Assembly (NCBI GenBank): GCA_030591195.1
Contig: JAUVBO010000294.1
Span: 1 to 5,431, forward strand
Length of the DNA stretch: 5,431 nucleotides
Direction of reading: 5' to 3'
DNA from: Pseudomonadota bacterium
GTDB lineage: Bacteria > Myxococcota > Polyangia > GCA-2747355 > JACKDQ01
The first letter of the stretch is position 1. The number at the start of each line of letters is the position of its first letter. The notes beneath the pieces are model-generated. The model had not been told where the DNA came from, ran no database searches, and was given only the letters and a program-made list of their open reading frames with translations. The position numbers were made by a program, and so were the translations under genes. Positions 1 through 5,270 of the stretch are shown piece by piece.

Positions 1-176
1 GCCCGAAGCACCGCGTCGCGCTGGGCGGCGCGCAGGGCGCGACGCCGGGCGGAGACCTGGTTACCGCCGACGACACGTACCTCGCCCGTGCCCTGGAATT
101 CAGCGGCGTCGGCACCGACCAGCAGCACCGAGCCGGCGATCAACAGCAGCGTCGCGGGAGCCCGAAGCCCTCGCAC
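1..176 (-). CDS. Exported protein with FlgT/LPP20-like N-terminus (5' part only)
   Basis: Partial gene, cut by the left edge after 58 codons. It starts with GTG at 176-174, only 2 nt after the TAG stop of the upstream gene, so translational coupling is likely; no well-placed Shine-Dalgarno is seen (an AGAGG overlaps the start). The start is chosen because it gives a textbook Sec signal peptide: Arg2 and Arg5, a hydrophobic core at about residues 8-21 (ATLLLIAGSVLLVG), then ADA-A with cleavage likely after Ala24 or Ala25. The mature chain begins EFQGTGEVRVVGGNQVSARR and continues with alternating Ala/Arg (ALRAAQRDAV). The pattern 'G.G.....G....AR..AL..A.R.AV' resembles the FlgT N-terminal / LPP20 type of domain in envelope proteins. 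That resemblance is by eye over about 30 residues, so the family is tentative. Export and operon membership are more secure. The neighbour suggests an envelope role, not necessarily a flagellar one. Confidence 0.65.
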   Translation of the reverse strand, partial: MRGLRAPATLLLIAGSVLLVGADAAEFQGTGEVRVVGGNQVSARRRALRAAQRDAVLR

Positions 177-178
177 CT

Positions 179-2242
179 CTAGCGGAGAACGAACGGGTAG
201 GTGATCGTGATCGGTGATCCCTTGAACCTCGGGAAGCTCGCCGAGCGAATAGCCGAGACCACGCAGGCACCGGTTGGCGTGCCGCTGAAGATGCCCTTGA
301 TCCTGGCCGAGCCAACCCGACCGTTGCGGCCGATCTTGATCTGGACGTTGGCCAGCCCCGGCACCTTGAACTTGTCGTAGCAGCGCTGCACCCGCCCCTT
401 GATCCGGCGCATGCCGCCCTGGATCTGCGACCGGGAAAGCGACTCTGGCAGGTTGGAGCTCGCGGCCGGCGCGGCCGCCCGGGCTGCTCTGGCCCGCTTC
501 GGCTTGCGGCGACCGCCGCCCAGCGCGCCGTCGATCAGGTCGTCCAGTGCGTCGCGCTTGCCGCGCTTGCCGCGCTTGCCGCGGCTCTTGCGTGGCGGGG
601 ACGTCGGCTCGTCGCGCGAGGCCCTGGCCGACGGCCGCCTGCGGCTGCTCCGGCGGCGGCCGCTCTTCCGGCGGGTGCGCCGGGAGGCCTTGCCTGACTT
701 GACTGCCTTGGCCCCCTTGCCTTCGTCGGCCTTGCCCTCGTCGCCCTTGTCGCCGGTGGTCGCAGCCTTCTCGGTTGCGCCGGTCTTGGCCTCGTCGGCC
801 TGCTTGGCAGCCGTCCCGGTTTCCGGGTTGGTCACGCCGGCCCCTGCCAGCGCTCCGGCGGGCGGCGTCACCACCGGTGGATCCTCCTTGGTCAGCAGGA
901 CCACCACCAGCACCGTGATCGCGATCAGGAGCAGCGACCCCCCGCCGATGATCGTCGGCAGCAACCACTTGGGCCGCTCGTCGGCCACGGCCGGCATCAG
1001 CACCGGAGCCGCGGCGACGGGCGCCGAGAACCCGCCCAGCGCGGGGAGATCCTCGTCGCCGCCGGCCGTCGACGAGGCCGGGGCGGTGCTCGCCGCCATG
1101 CCACGGATGTCGATCAGGCCCGACCCGGCTCCATCCTTGGCCCCGTTGGTCGGCGAAGAAATGGTGGAGGCGGCAGTCGGCTTGCTGCCCATGGCGAGGT
1201 GCTGGAGGTTGGACAGGCTGAAGAGCACCGAGTTCTCACCCCGCTGCCCGGTCATCTGGACGTCGCCGTCGCCTTCCCCCTCTGGCTGACCGGCGGCGGC
1301 CTGCTGCTCGCCGTCGTCGGGGAAGAGCTGCTGGCCGCCACCGCCGCCGCCGCCGCCGAAGAGGTCCCCGCCGCCCGCTGGGGCCGCAGGCTCAGGGGCT
1401 GGAGCGCTAAAAGGATCAGCGGCTGGAGCGGCAAAGACCCCGCCCGGGTCCGCGGCCGGCTGAGGCGCGGCAGCACCGAACAGGTCCCCGCCGCCCATCG
1501 CCGCGCCTTGATCGCCCGCGCCAAACGCCCCCTGATCGGCGTCTGAGCCACCGCCTCCCGCATCGCCCAAGCCGCTGAAAGCACCGCCGCCCCCGACAGC
1601 GCCGATACCCCCAGCACCAAGAGCTCCGCCCTCCTGATCACCCAGGCCGCCGAACGCACCACCGCCGCCGGCCGCGTCGCCCCCCCCCGCGTCGACGCCC
1701 CCGGCGCCGACGGCCATGCCCCCGGCTCCCGCTCCGGCGCCCGCTCCGGCGCCCCAGGCGTCATCCGCACCCCACCCGGCGTCCCCGCCGCTCGCGGGCT
1801 GGGCAGCAGCAGCATCGCCCCAGGCACCGGCTGCGGCAGGTGCTGCCGCGGCCACGCCAGCGCCAGCGCCACCGCCACCGTCGAGATCGGCGAAATCATC
1901 CACCGTGCTGAGACGAACCCAGTCGGCAAAGCCCTCACGCCAGATGTAGGTATCGGCGTTGATCTCGCCGCCCGAGAAGCGATCACGAACCTCGGCGACC
2001 GTCATCGGGCCAACCTGCTCGCGATCGATCACGACGTGCCAGACCGGCGTGTCGCCAAAATCGCCGCCGCCGGCGCCGGGCTGCTGCCCGGCGTCGCCTT
2101 GGTCGACCGGTCCATCATCCGAAGTGCCGCGCACCACGATGATGTGCTGGCACTTCTTGCAGCGGATCTTGAAGACCTTGCCTTTGACCTTCTCGTCGGC
2201 GATCGAATACTTCGTGCCGCAACTATCGCAGATGATTTTCAT
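179..2242 (-). CDS. AgmX-like inner-membrane protein: zinc ribbon, GYF_2, one TM helix, TonB-like C-terminus
   Basis: 687 aa. Residues 1-38 form an MJ0042-type zinc ribbon (C5-x2-C8 and C28-x2-C31). Residues about 68-117 match a GYF_2 domain (W68, GP at 78-79, W101-R-E-G, W108). Residues about 120-330 are Gly/Ala-rich with repeats: GGAF(G/S)GLGD around F197 and F222, GGGDLFG around D253 and D293. A more ordinary motif, ENSVLFSLSNL, begins at E336, and SGLIDIR follows near 372. One transmembrane helix spans about 427-450. A charged, disordered linker leads to a very basic stretch (about 515-590) with (GKR)3 at 555-563. Residues about 598-687 match the AgmX/PglI C-terminal (TonB-like) domain, with the typical Cys pair C621 and C660 and a final YPFVLR. 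Expected topology is N-terminus in the cytoplasm, C-terminus in the periplasm. Relatives in myxobacteria are linked to gliding motility and envelope machines; the exact role here is unknown. ATG start, AGGGGG 11 nt upstream, own promoter. Confidence 0.9.
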   Translation of the reverse strand: MKIICDSCGTKYSIADEKVKGKVFKIRCKKCQHIIVVRGTSDDGPVDQGDAGQQPGAGGGDFGDTPVWHVVIDREQVGPMTVAEVRDRFSGGEINADTYIWREGFADWVRLSTVDDFADLDGGGGAGAGVAAAAPAAAGAWGDAAAAQPASGGDAGWGADDAWGAGAGAGAGAGGMAVGAGGVDAGGGDAAGGGGAFGGLGDQEGGALGAGGIGAVGGGGAFSGLGDAGGGGSDADQGAFGAGDQGAAMGGGDLFGAAAPQPAADPGGVFAAPAADPFSAPAPEPAAPAGGGDLFGGGGGGGGQQLFPDDGEQQAAAGQPEGEGDGDVQMTGQRGENSVLFSLSNLQHLAMGSKPTAASTISSPTNGAKDGAGSGLIDIRGMAASTAPASSTAGGDEDLPALGGFSAPVAAAPVLMPAVADERPKWLLPTIIGGGSLLLIAITVLVVVLLTKEDPPVVTPPAGALAGAGVTNPETGTAAKQADEAKTGATEKAATTGDKGDEGKADEGKGAKAVKSGKASRRTRRKSGRRRSSRRRPSARASRDEPTSPPRKSRGKRGKRGKRDALDDLIDGALGGGRRKPKRARAARAAAPAASSNLPESLSRSQIQGGMRRIKGRVQRCYDKFKVPGLANVQIKIGRNGRVGSARIKGIFSGTPTGACVVSAIRSASFPRFKGSPITITYPFVLR
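554..580 (-). repeat. Three tandem 9-bp units encoding (Gly-Lys-Arg)3
   Basis: The 9-mer gcgcttgcc (plus strand) occurs three times in perfect tandem at 554-562, 563-571 and 572-580. On the coding strand it reads GGC AAG CGC, giving residues 555-563 of the AgmX-like protein. Because the unit is a multiple of three, copy-number change by slippage would keep the frame and only alter the length of the basic segment. Confidence 0.9.
1341..1358 (-). repeat. (CCG)6 trinucleotide run in the poly-glycine segment
   Basis: Six uninterrupted ccg units on the plus strand, extended with one imperfection to about 1335, encode most of an eight-glycine run (about residues 296-303) just after the second GGGDLFG repeat of the AgmX-like protein. 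Length change would be in-frame. It is a microsatellite inside a flexible linker. Confidence 0.85.
1680..1688 (-). repeat. Mononucleotide G9 tract (C9 on plus strand) inside the AgmX-like gene
   Basis: Nine consecutive C on the plus strand, G9 on the coding strand, encode part of an A-G-G-G-D segment in the Gly/Ala-rich linker. The annotated frame is open through it, so the sequence as given encodes the full protein. Loss of one G would shift into a frame whose first stop is at 1252-1254, giving about 330 residues with the zinc ribbon and GYF_2 domain but no membrane helix and no TonB-like domain. Confidence 0.85.
1731..1754 (-). repeat. Two tandem 12-bp units encoding Gly-Ala repeats
   Basis: gctccggcgccc occurs at 1731-1742 and again at 1743-1754, with a degenerate partial copy just before. 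It encodes the alternating (GA)n part of the low-complexity linker of the AgmX-like protein. The unit preserves the reading frame. Confidence 0.85.
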
Positions 2243-2298
2243 CGTGCGTCTTGCCCCCTGGCTCGCGGTCGTTATGTCGCCCGCAGGACCGAAGCCTC

Positions 2299-2327
2299 AT
2301 TATATGGAGCGACCTTTTCAATTGCAA
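2299..2327 (-). promoter_or_regulatory. Sigma70-type promoter of the AgmX-like gene
   Basis: On the minus strand, TTGCAA (2327-2322, 4 of 6 to consensus) is followed by a 17-bp spacer and a perfect TATAAT (2304-2299). The surroundings are strikingly AT-rich for this genome. Transcription would begin near 2292, leaving a leader of about 50 nt before the ATG at 2242. The perfect 10-bp palindrome AATTGCAATT (2320-2329) covers the -35 hexamer and could be an operator. The promoter implies the AgmX-like gene and the exported-protein gene behind it can be expressed independently of purA. Confidence 0.75.
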
Positions 2328-2334
2328 TTTGAGA

Positions 2335-2359
2335 TAAACGCAGGGCTTTTGCCCACGCG
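2335..2359 (-). terminator. Possible weak terminator after purA
   Basis: Read on the minus strand, GGGC-AAAA-GCCC (2354-2351 with 2346-2343) forms a 4-bp stem. It can be extended through a small asymmetric bulge by three more pairs (GC G at 2359-2357 with CGC at 2341-2339) and is followed by TTTATC. It lies between the purA stop and the promoter of the AgmX-like gene, where a terminator would be expected. The stem is short and the U-tract interrupted, so the call is weak. Confidence 0.35.
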
Positions 2360-2477
2360 CGCCACCACTCCCGACTAACTTTGTTGGGTGAGCGCCGTCA
2401 AGGCTCCGGCCTATTCGCACACTCCGGTTTGACACTGCACCCGTACCGCGGCCTTGGCAAAAACCACCGGGCGCCCT

Positions 2478-3761
2478 CTAGCCGAGCACCGTTCGGACGA
2501 GCGTCGCCTGCCGCTCGGGACCGAGCGAGACCAGACTCACCGGCAAACCAGTCTCTCCTTCGATCATCTCGATGTAGGCGCGGGCGGCCGATGGCAACCC
2601 CTCGAACCCGCCGCTCGCACCGGCGTCCAGCGGACCAAACCCCTCGTGCTCGCGGTAGACCGGGACCACGCCGGAGAGGTCGTCCGGATCAGCCGGGTAC
2701 TCGTCCAGCACCCGGTCGCCCAGGCGATAGGCCTCGCAGACCGGAATCTTTTCGAGGCCCGCGAGCACGTCGAGCTTGGTCAGGGCCAGGTGCTGCATCC
2801 CAGTGACGCGCACCGCGTGGCGCAGCGCCGGCAAATCGAGCCAGCCGCACCGCCGGGGGCGACCGGTGGTCGCCCCGAACTCGCCGCCCGCCTCGCGAAG
2901 CAGCTCCCCCGCCTCCTCCTCAGCCTCGGTCGGAAACGGCCCCTCGCCCACCCGGGTGGTGTACGCCTTGGTCACCCCGACGATCTCGCCCAGCAGCGCC
3001 GGACCAACACCGGCTCCAGCACAGGCCGCGGCCGGCAGGGTGTGGCTCGAGGTGACGAACGGATAGGTTCCGTGGTCGATGTCGAGCAGCACACCCTGGG
3101 CGCCTTCGAACAGCAGTCGCTTGCCCGCGGCAGCAGCCGCGGCGAGGTAGGCGCCGGTGTCGGCGATGTACGGCTCGAGCCGCTCGGCCTGCTCGAGCAA
3201 GCCCGCGAAGACCTCGTCGAAGACCGGCGGCTCCCCGCCGAGGTTGACGATCCGCGCCGAGGCCTCCTTCATCGCCGACGCCAGTCGTTGCTGCAGCCGG
3301 GTGGGGTGCAACAGGTCGCTGACACGGATTCCCCGGCGACCGACGCGGTCCTCGTAGGCCGGACCGATCCCGCGACGGGTCGTGCCGATCGCGCCCGGTC
3401 GTTGCTCCCGCAAGGCATCGATCTCGCAGTGATAGGGAAGCACCAGATGAGCCCGCAGCCCGATCTTGATCCGCTCGGCAGACAGCGTCAGCCCGGCGCG
3501 CTCGAGCTGGTCGATCTCCTCGAGCAAGCCACCAGGGTTGATCACCATCCCGTCACCGAGGACGCAAACCTTGCCTTCGCGCACGATGCCGCTCGGCAAC
3601 AGGTGGACGGCGAACGTCTGGTCGCCGATCACCAGCGTGTGACCGGCGTTGTTTCCTCCGCCGTACCGGACCACCACATAGGCGGCATCGGTGTAGATGT
3701 CCACCTCTTTGCCCTTGCCCTCGTCGCCCCACTGAGCGCCAAAAACCGACAGGTTGCCCAT
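2478..3761 (-). CDS. purA: Adenylosuccinate synthetase
   Basis: Catalyses the first committed step from IMP to AMP: IMP + L-aspartate + GTP give adenylosuccinate + GDP + phosphate, in the cytoplasm as a homodimer; PurB then releases fumarate. The protein is 427 aa, close to the 432 aa of the E. coli enzyme. Seen in order: GAQWGDEGKGK with catalytic Asp13; GGGNNAGHT with catalytic His41; IGTTRRGIGPAYEDR (125-139), IMP-binding; a FEGAQGVLLDIDHGTYPF block; TTGRPRRCGWLDL, the aspartate/IMP loop; LTKLDVL, the guanine-binding motif; and a C-terminal VSLGPER. Asp13 and His41 have the same numbers as in E. coli, which supports the start at 3761. That ATG has AAGGA 5 nt upstream; a start 13 codons earlier would add a non-family Arg-rich leader. 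Glu19 follows GKGK where Ile or Val is usual. It looks functional. A TTGACA -35 lies upstream. No other purine gene is in view, as is common for purA. Confidence 0.97.
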   Translation of the reverse strand: MGNLSVFGAQWGDEGKGKEVDIYTDAAYVVVRYGGGNNAGHTLVIGDQTFAVHLLPSGIVREGKVCVLGDGMVINPGGLLEEIDQLERAGLTLSAERIKIGLRAHLVLPYHCEIDALREQRPGAIGTTRRGIGPAYEDRVGRRGIRVSDLLHPTRLQQRLASAMKEASARIVNLGGEPPVFDEVFAGLLEQAERLEPYIADTGAYLAAAAAAGKRLLFEGAQGVLLDIDHGTYPFVTSSHTLPAAACAGAGVGPALLGEIVGVTKAYTTRVGEGPFPTEAEEEAGELLREAGGEFGATTGRPRRCGWLDLPALRHAVRVTGMQHLALTKLDVLAGLEKIPVCEAYRLGDRVLDEYPADPDDLSGVVPVYREHEGFGPLDAGASGGFEGLPSAARAYIEMIEGETGLPVSLVSLGPERQATLVRTVLG

Positions 3762-3766
3762 GATAG

Positions 3767-3771
3767 TCCTT
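3767..3771 (-). promoter_or_regulatory. Ribosome binding site that fixes the purA start
   Basis: AAGGA on the minus strand (3771-3767) lies 5 nt before the ATG at 3761-3759. It favours this ATG over the in-frame ATG at 3800, which would add 13 residues ahead of the conserved MGNLSVFGAQWGDEGKGK start. Confidence 0.8.
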
Positions 3772-3782
3772 CGCCTGATACC

Positions 3783-3800
3783 GACCGTGATCGCGGTCAC
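3783..3800 (-). promoter_or_regulatory. Short dyad in the purA leader
   Basis: GACCG (3783-3787) and CGGTC (3794-3798) can form a 5-bp stem with a 6-nt loop; an alternative register pairs GTGA (3787-3790) with TCAC (3797-3800). If transcription starts near 3796 this falls at the 5' end of the purA message. The stem is short, and a role in expression is speculative. Confidence 0.3.
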
Positions 3801-3802
3801 CG

Positions 3803-3831
3803 ACGGTCGCAGACCGCCTCCTGCCTGTCAA
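3803..3831 (-). promoter_or_regulatory. purA: Candidate purA promoter
   Basis: A perfect TTGACA (3831-3826, minus strand) is followed by a 17-bp spacer and GACCGT (3808-3803). That -10 is poor, matching TATAAT at only two positions, though weak -10 hexamers are common in GC-rich genomes. The start would be near 3796, with a leader of about 35 nt containing the AAGGA site. The -35 abuts the 20-bp dyad at 3831-3850. Confidence 0.5.
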
Positions 3832-3850
3832 GGCGCCCGCTCTGGCGCCT
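3831..3850. promoter_or_regulatory. 20-bp perfect dyad next to the purA -35 (possible operator)
   Basis: AGGCGCC (3831-3837), six bases, GGCGCCT (3844-3850): perfect 7-bp inverted half-sites. The left arm shares one base with the TTGACA of the purA promoter candidate. The spacing and symmetry suit a dimeric repressor or activator. It overlaps the next dyad by four bases. Chance occurrence in GC-rich DNA cannot be excluded. Confidence 0.45.
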
Positions 3851-3865
3851 GGCCTTCCGCCAGGC
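3847..3865. promoter_or_regulatory. Second overlapping dyad, lipoprotein side
   Basis: GCCTGGC (3847-3853), five bases, GCCAGGC (3859-3865) gives a perfect 7-bp stem. It shares GCCT (3847-3850) with the dyad at 3831-3850, so in single-stranded form only one can fold at a time. It lies just upstream of the possible lipoprotein -10 and could be an operator for that side. No U-tract follows closely, so it is not read as a terminator. Confidence 0.4.
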
Positions 3866-3870
3866 TCGCG

Positions 3871-3879
3871 TGGTACCTT
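3871..3879 (+). promoter_or_regulatory. Possible extended -10 of the lipoprotein gene
   Basis: TGG followed by TACCTT (3874-3879) fits an extended -10 (TGn plus a TAnnnT hexamer). No good -35 is found 16-18 bp upstream, where the dyad at 3847-3865 sits. The start would be near 3886, leaving a leader of about 35 nt. Confidence 0.3.
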
Positions 3880-3891
3880 GCGCCGCGTTTT

Positions 3892-3903
3892 TCGAGTGCT
3901 CGA
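3892..3903. promoter_or_regulatory. 12-bp palindrome in the lipoprotein leader
   Basis: TCGAG-TG-CTCGA is a perfect 5-bp inverted repeat around two bases, ending 17 nt before the ATG and just ahead of the ribosome binding site. As RNA the loop is too tight for a stable hairpin, so a protein site or chance is more likely. Confidence 0.25.
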
Positions 3904-3920
3904 GCGAAGAGGCACAGCAG

Positions 3921-5231
3921 ATGAAGACACTGATCACGACCATCGTTGTTGTGGCGCTGGCGGCCAGCTGCTCGTCGAGCGACGACCGCGGAGACCGAGA
4001 CAGCGGGCCGGAGCTCCCCGACGGGCTCCCCGACGGCTCCACGACGCCGACGGAGGGTGGTGCCGGTGACAGCGCGCCGCCAAAGGCCTGCACCCAGCGC
4101 GAGTTCCCCTTCGCCTTCGCCGGGATGTGCTTCGCCGAGCCGCTCGCAGAGGGCCGACGGACCCAGTGCGGCGAGATCATCGACCACTGTGACACCAGCG
4201 GTCAGGCCAAGCCCCGTCTCGATTGTTGGCAGGGCGATCCTCCGGCGGCTCCCGACGGGCCGAAGACGGTGACCCTCGCCGGCTACATCGACGTCTTCTC
4301 CAGCGGCCCCGACGCCGACGATCTAACCGTGGAGATCTACGAGTACGAGAAGCTTCAGGCGGCGGTGGTCGCCGACTCGGCCGCGGGCAAGTTGCTGCCG
4401 AAGACCTTCCCCGACGTCCAGCCCCTCGCTACCGACACGGTCAACCTCGACTGGCCGGACAAGAGCAAGCCTCCCGAGGATCCGACGCGCGGCCCGGCCC
4501 GGGCATGCCCGGCGGACAAGAAATCAGGCCTGCCCTGCGTCGTGCCGTCGCCAAGCTGCGGCTCGACCCAGCCCTACTGCGACCTGGCGGCGGACCAGTA
4601 CTGTCACGACGACCACTGCGAGGATCGCCTGCGCTGGGAGGTTCGATTCCGGGTGGAGAACATCCCGACCAACCGCCGGCTGGTAATCCGCACCCGCGGT
4701 CAGGGGGAGTTCGACGACGGAACCTGGGGAGTGATGCTGCTCTACACCGCCTTGCTCCGGGCTGACGCGCCCGCCTGCGAGAAGGGGCAGGTGGAACACT
4801 GCATCAACGACCAGGGCGCGTACGAGCTCGAGGTAAACGCGATCTCGCGGGCTGACTACGCCACGATCCCAATCACCGCCGGCCTCGCCGGTGGGGTACC
4901 GGAGGGCAACGGCGCCCTCTCCGGTGAGATCCGCGACTGCGACGGGATCAAGCTCGAGGGGGTGCAGATGGCGACCGACCCGCTGCCGGCGGTGATGGTC
5001 TATTTCAACGGCAACCCGATCAAGACCCTGCCCGACCTGGGGCGGTTCGTCTCCGGCACCAACATCGACGGACTCTTCGCCGCCCTCGACGTCCGGCCTG
5101 GCGCGGTCACGGTCGGAGCCCTGGGCAAGGTGGACGGCAAGGAGACGTCGGCAGGCAGCTTCGAGGCCTCGGTCCTGCCCGACTCGGTGACCGTCGTCGC
5201 CCTCGACGGCCCGGACGCCCTCGCTCCCTGA
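3921..5231 (+). CDS. Cys-rich secreted lipoprotein, function unknown
   Basis: 436 aa. The ATG at 3921 has GAAGAGG 8 nt upstream. It starts a short signal peptide: Lys2, hydrophobic core 4-15, then LAASC with lipidated Cys17 (Ala at -3 is less usual than Leu but tolerated). Next is a disordered Asp/Pro/Gly linker (18-55) with LPDG twice. The mature part has 14 more Cys: 57, 70, 83, 90, 102, 196, 206, 213, 220, 228, 233, 286, 294, 340. The even number suits disulfides, and six fall within 196-233. Segments at about 115-145 (VTLAGYIDVFSSG) and 332-436 (LSGEIRDCDG...GLFAALDVRPG) look like carboxypeptidase-regulatory-like or Ig-type beta-sandwiches by eye; the centre has VENIPTNRRLVIRTRG. No catalytic motif is seen. 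It probably sits on the outer membrane. The frame is open far upstream through purA antisense, so a caller could extend it wrongly; the lipoprotein signal fixes the start. Confidence 0.88.
   Translation: MKTLITTIVVVALAASCSSSDDRGDRDSGPELPDGLPDGSTTPTEGGAGDSAPPKACTQREFPFAFAGMCFAEPLAEGRRTQCGEIIDHCDTSGQAKPRLDCWQGDPPAAPDGPKTVTLAGYIDVFSSGPDADDLTVEIYEYEKLQAAVVADSAAGKLLPKTFPDVQPLATDTVNLDWPDKSKPPEDPTRGPARACPADKKSGLPCVVPSPSCGSTQPYCDLAADQYCHDDHCEDRLRWEVRFRVENIPTNRRLVIRTRGQGEFDDGTWGVMLLYTALLRADAPACEKGQVEHCINDQGAYELEVNAISRADYATIPITAGLAGGVPEGNGALSGEIRDCDGIKLEGVQMATDPLPAVMVYFNGNPIKTLPDLGRFVSGTNIDGLFAALDVRPGAVTVGALGKVDGKETSAGSFEASVLPDSVTVVALDGPDALAP
4013..4036 (+). repeat. Two tandem 12-bp units encoding Leu-Pro-Asp-Gly
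   Basis: gctccccgacgg is repeated perfectly at 4013-4024 and 4025-4036, encoding LPDGLPDG (residues 32-39) in the flexible linker after the lipidated cysteine. The unit keeps the frame. Confidence 0.9.
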
Positions 5232-5270
5232 CCGTCGGTCTCACCGCGCCCGCGACCAGTCAGTCCCAAC

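Noticed and set aside
200..219. GTGATC repeated three times near the end of the AgmX-like gene
   Set aside because: It encodes conserved residues of the C-terminal domain (ITITYPF) and is explained by codon choice.
399..1289. Plus-strand 296-codon frame
   Set aside because: It is antisense to the AgmX-like gene, whose zinc ribbon, GYF_2 and C-terminal domain show the true frame. The translation is low-complexity Arg/Pro/Ser/Ala.
1252..1986. Minus-strand 244-codon frame in the AgmX-like gene
   Set aside because: It is the shifted frame of the Gly/Ala region, with no domain. It is relevant only as the product of a slip at the G9 tract.
2370..2388. Plus-strand hairpin CCCGAC/GTTGGG
   Set aside because: It needs a G-T pair, has a mismatch when read on the transcribed minus strand, and lacks a U-tract.
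2398..2435. Inverted GTCAA/TTGAC with repeated CTCCGG between purA and the AgmX-like gene, TTGAC resembling a -35
   Set aside because: The arms are short, no matching -10 lies at 16-18 bp, and the better promoter at 2299-2327 explains expression.
2454..3920. A plus-strand frame open for 489 codons upstream of the lipoprotein start
   Set aside because: It runs antisense to purA, has no family features, and the lipoprotein signal sequence with its ribosome binding site begins at 3921. Stop codons are simply rare in this GC-rich antisense frame.
3553..4272. Several open frames of 60-130 codons around the purA and lipoprotein starts
   Set aside because: All overlap the two well-supported genes in other frames and give Arg/Pro/Ala-rich translations without motifs.
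5229..5270. Possible terminator between the convergent genes (GACC-GTC-GGTC at 5230-5240)
   Set aside because: The stem is only 4 bp, with no T-run on either strand, so I cannot support a terminator.
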